Assembly (NCBI GenBank): GCA_945896765.1
Contig: CAMDEL010000130.1
Coordinates: 1-5,113 of the forward strand
DNA length: 5,113 bases
Direction of reading: 5' to 3'
DNA from: Singulisphaera sp. GP187
GTDB lineage: Bacteria > Planctomycetota > Phycisphaerae > Phycisphaerales > SM1A02
The notes beneath the pieces are model-generated. The model saw only the letters and a program-made list of their open reading frames with translations. It had not been told where the DNA came from and made no database searches. The position numbers and the translations under genes were made by a program. Shown here piece by piece: positions 4,929 to 5,113 of the stretch. Position 1 is the first letter of the stretch. Each line of letters starts with the position of its first letter.

Positions 4929-5113
4929 TCATCTCGGTTCATCAAGAAAGTTGCAGTGTTCGAGAAATAGCGATTCATGACTGTGCGATCAGGTTGTGGG
5001 ATTTGTGCATCTTCAAGCGCCCCTGTCATTGCAGCAACCCAAGCATTTCGCTCGGCAACTCCGATCGAATACGGATGATGCCGCATTCGCAGACGAGGAT
5101 GACCTTTGCGAAT
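4925..5113 (-). CDS. Truncated haemoglobin, group II (TrHbO-like), C-terminal part (partial)
   Basis: The last 62 codons of a minus-strand gene, ending with TGA (complement of 4925-4927); the start lies beyond the right edge. The fragment begins IRKGHPRLRMRHHPYSIG, then AERNAWVAAM. This is the F-helix to G-helix region of group II truncated globins, as in mycobacterial GlbO (HPRLRMRH.PF, ERDAWL). The first His of the MRHH pair (fragment residue 12) corresponds to the haem-binding proximal histidine, and Trp25 to the TrpG8 typical of group II. The family binds haem and handles O2, NO or peroxide in the cytoplasm. The rest (PDRTVMNRYFSNTATFLMN) fits the H helix. The distal-pocket residues lie outside the window. 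The gene is convergent with the SPOR gene. The fragment is short, but the motif match is distinctive. Confidence 0.88.
   Translation of the reverse strand: MRKGHPRLRMRHHPYSIGVAERNAWVAAMTGALEDAQIPQPDRTVMNRYFSNTATFLMNRDE

Noticed and set aside
1..5113. CRISPR arrays, tRNA or rRNA genes, insertion sequences, or a defence or mobile cassette
   Set aside because: No regularly spaced direct repeats, cloverleaf-like segments, transposase or integrase motifs, or terminal inverted repeats were seen. The window is filled by five ordinary coding regions.

Overview
The window looks like a piece of a planctomycete chromosome, most likely from the class Phycisphaerae. The main reason is the secreted-protein style of the left half: a signal peptide, cysteine-rich modules, PPC-like beta-sandwich modules, and a C-terminal tail with two dockerin-like calcium loops ending in 'SGWG-x-CP(P)'. 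I know this tail mainly from Phycisphaerae and related planctomycetes. Base composition is moderate, Shine-Dalgarno sequences are weak or absent, and genes are tightly packed. The lineage call is from recognition only and was not computed.

Layout, left to right. Bases 1-25 are the last codons of an upstream plus-strand gene ending SGWGVCP-stop, the same tail as the next gene. They are followed by a small inverted repeat and a strong intrinsic terminator (72-108). A large plus-strand gene (about 141-2429) encodes a secreted mosaic protein: signal peptide, two tandem 10-cysteine modules, a PPC-like domain, a third 10-cysteine module, a second PPC-like domain apparently split by an inserted beta-sandwich module, and the dockerin-like tail. 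It converges on a minus-strand gene (2454-3911) for an AMP-forming acyl-CoA synthetase with all core motifs intact. That gene is divergent, across a 41-bp gap, from a plus-strand gene (3953-4891) for a probable lipoprotein with TPR-like helices and a C-terminal SPOR domain. The SPOR gene converges, across 33 bp, on the 3' end of a minus-strand group II truncated haemoglobin gene (4925 to beyond the right edge).

The genes do not form one obvious pathway. The left part (the upstream gene end plus the large gene) looks like a cluster of paralogous exported proteins sharing a sorting or anchoring tail. The other three are housekeeping-type genes: fatty-acid activation, an envelope/peptidoglycan-binding lipoprotein, and an oxygen/NO-binding globin. 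No stretch longer than 300 bases lacks a gene. I see no RNA genes, CRISPR arrays, insertion sequences or attachment sites. The most interesting content is the modular structure of the large exported protein; I see no convincing defence or mobile system here.
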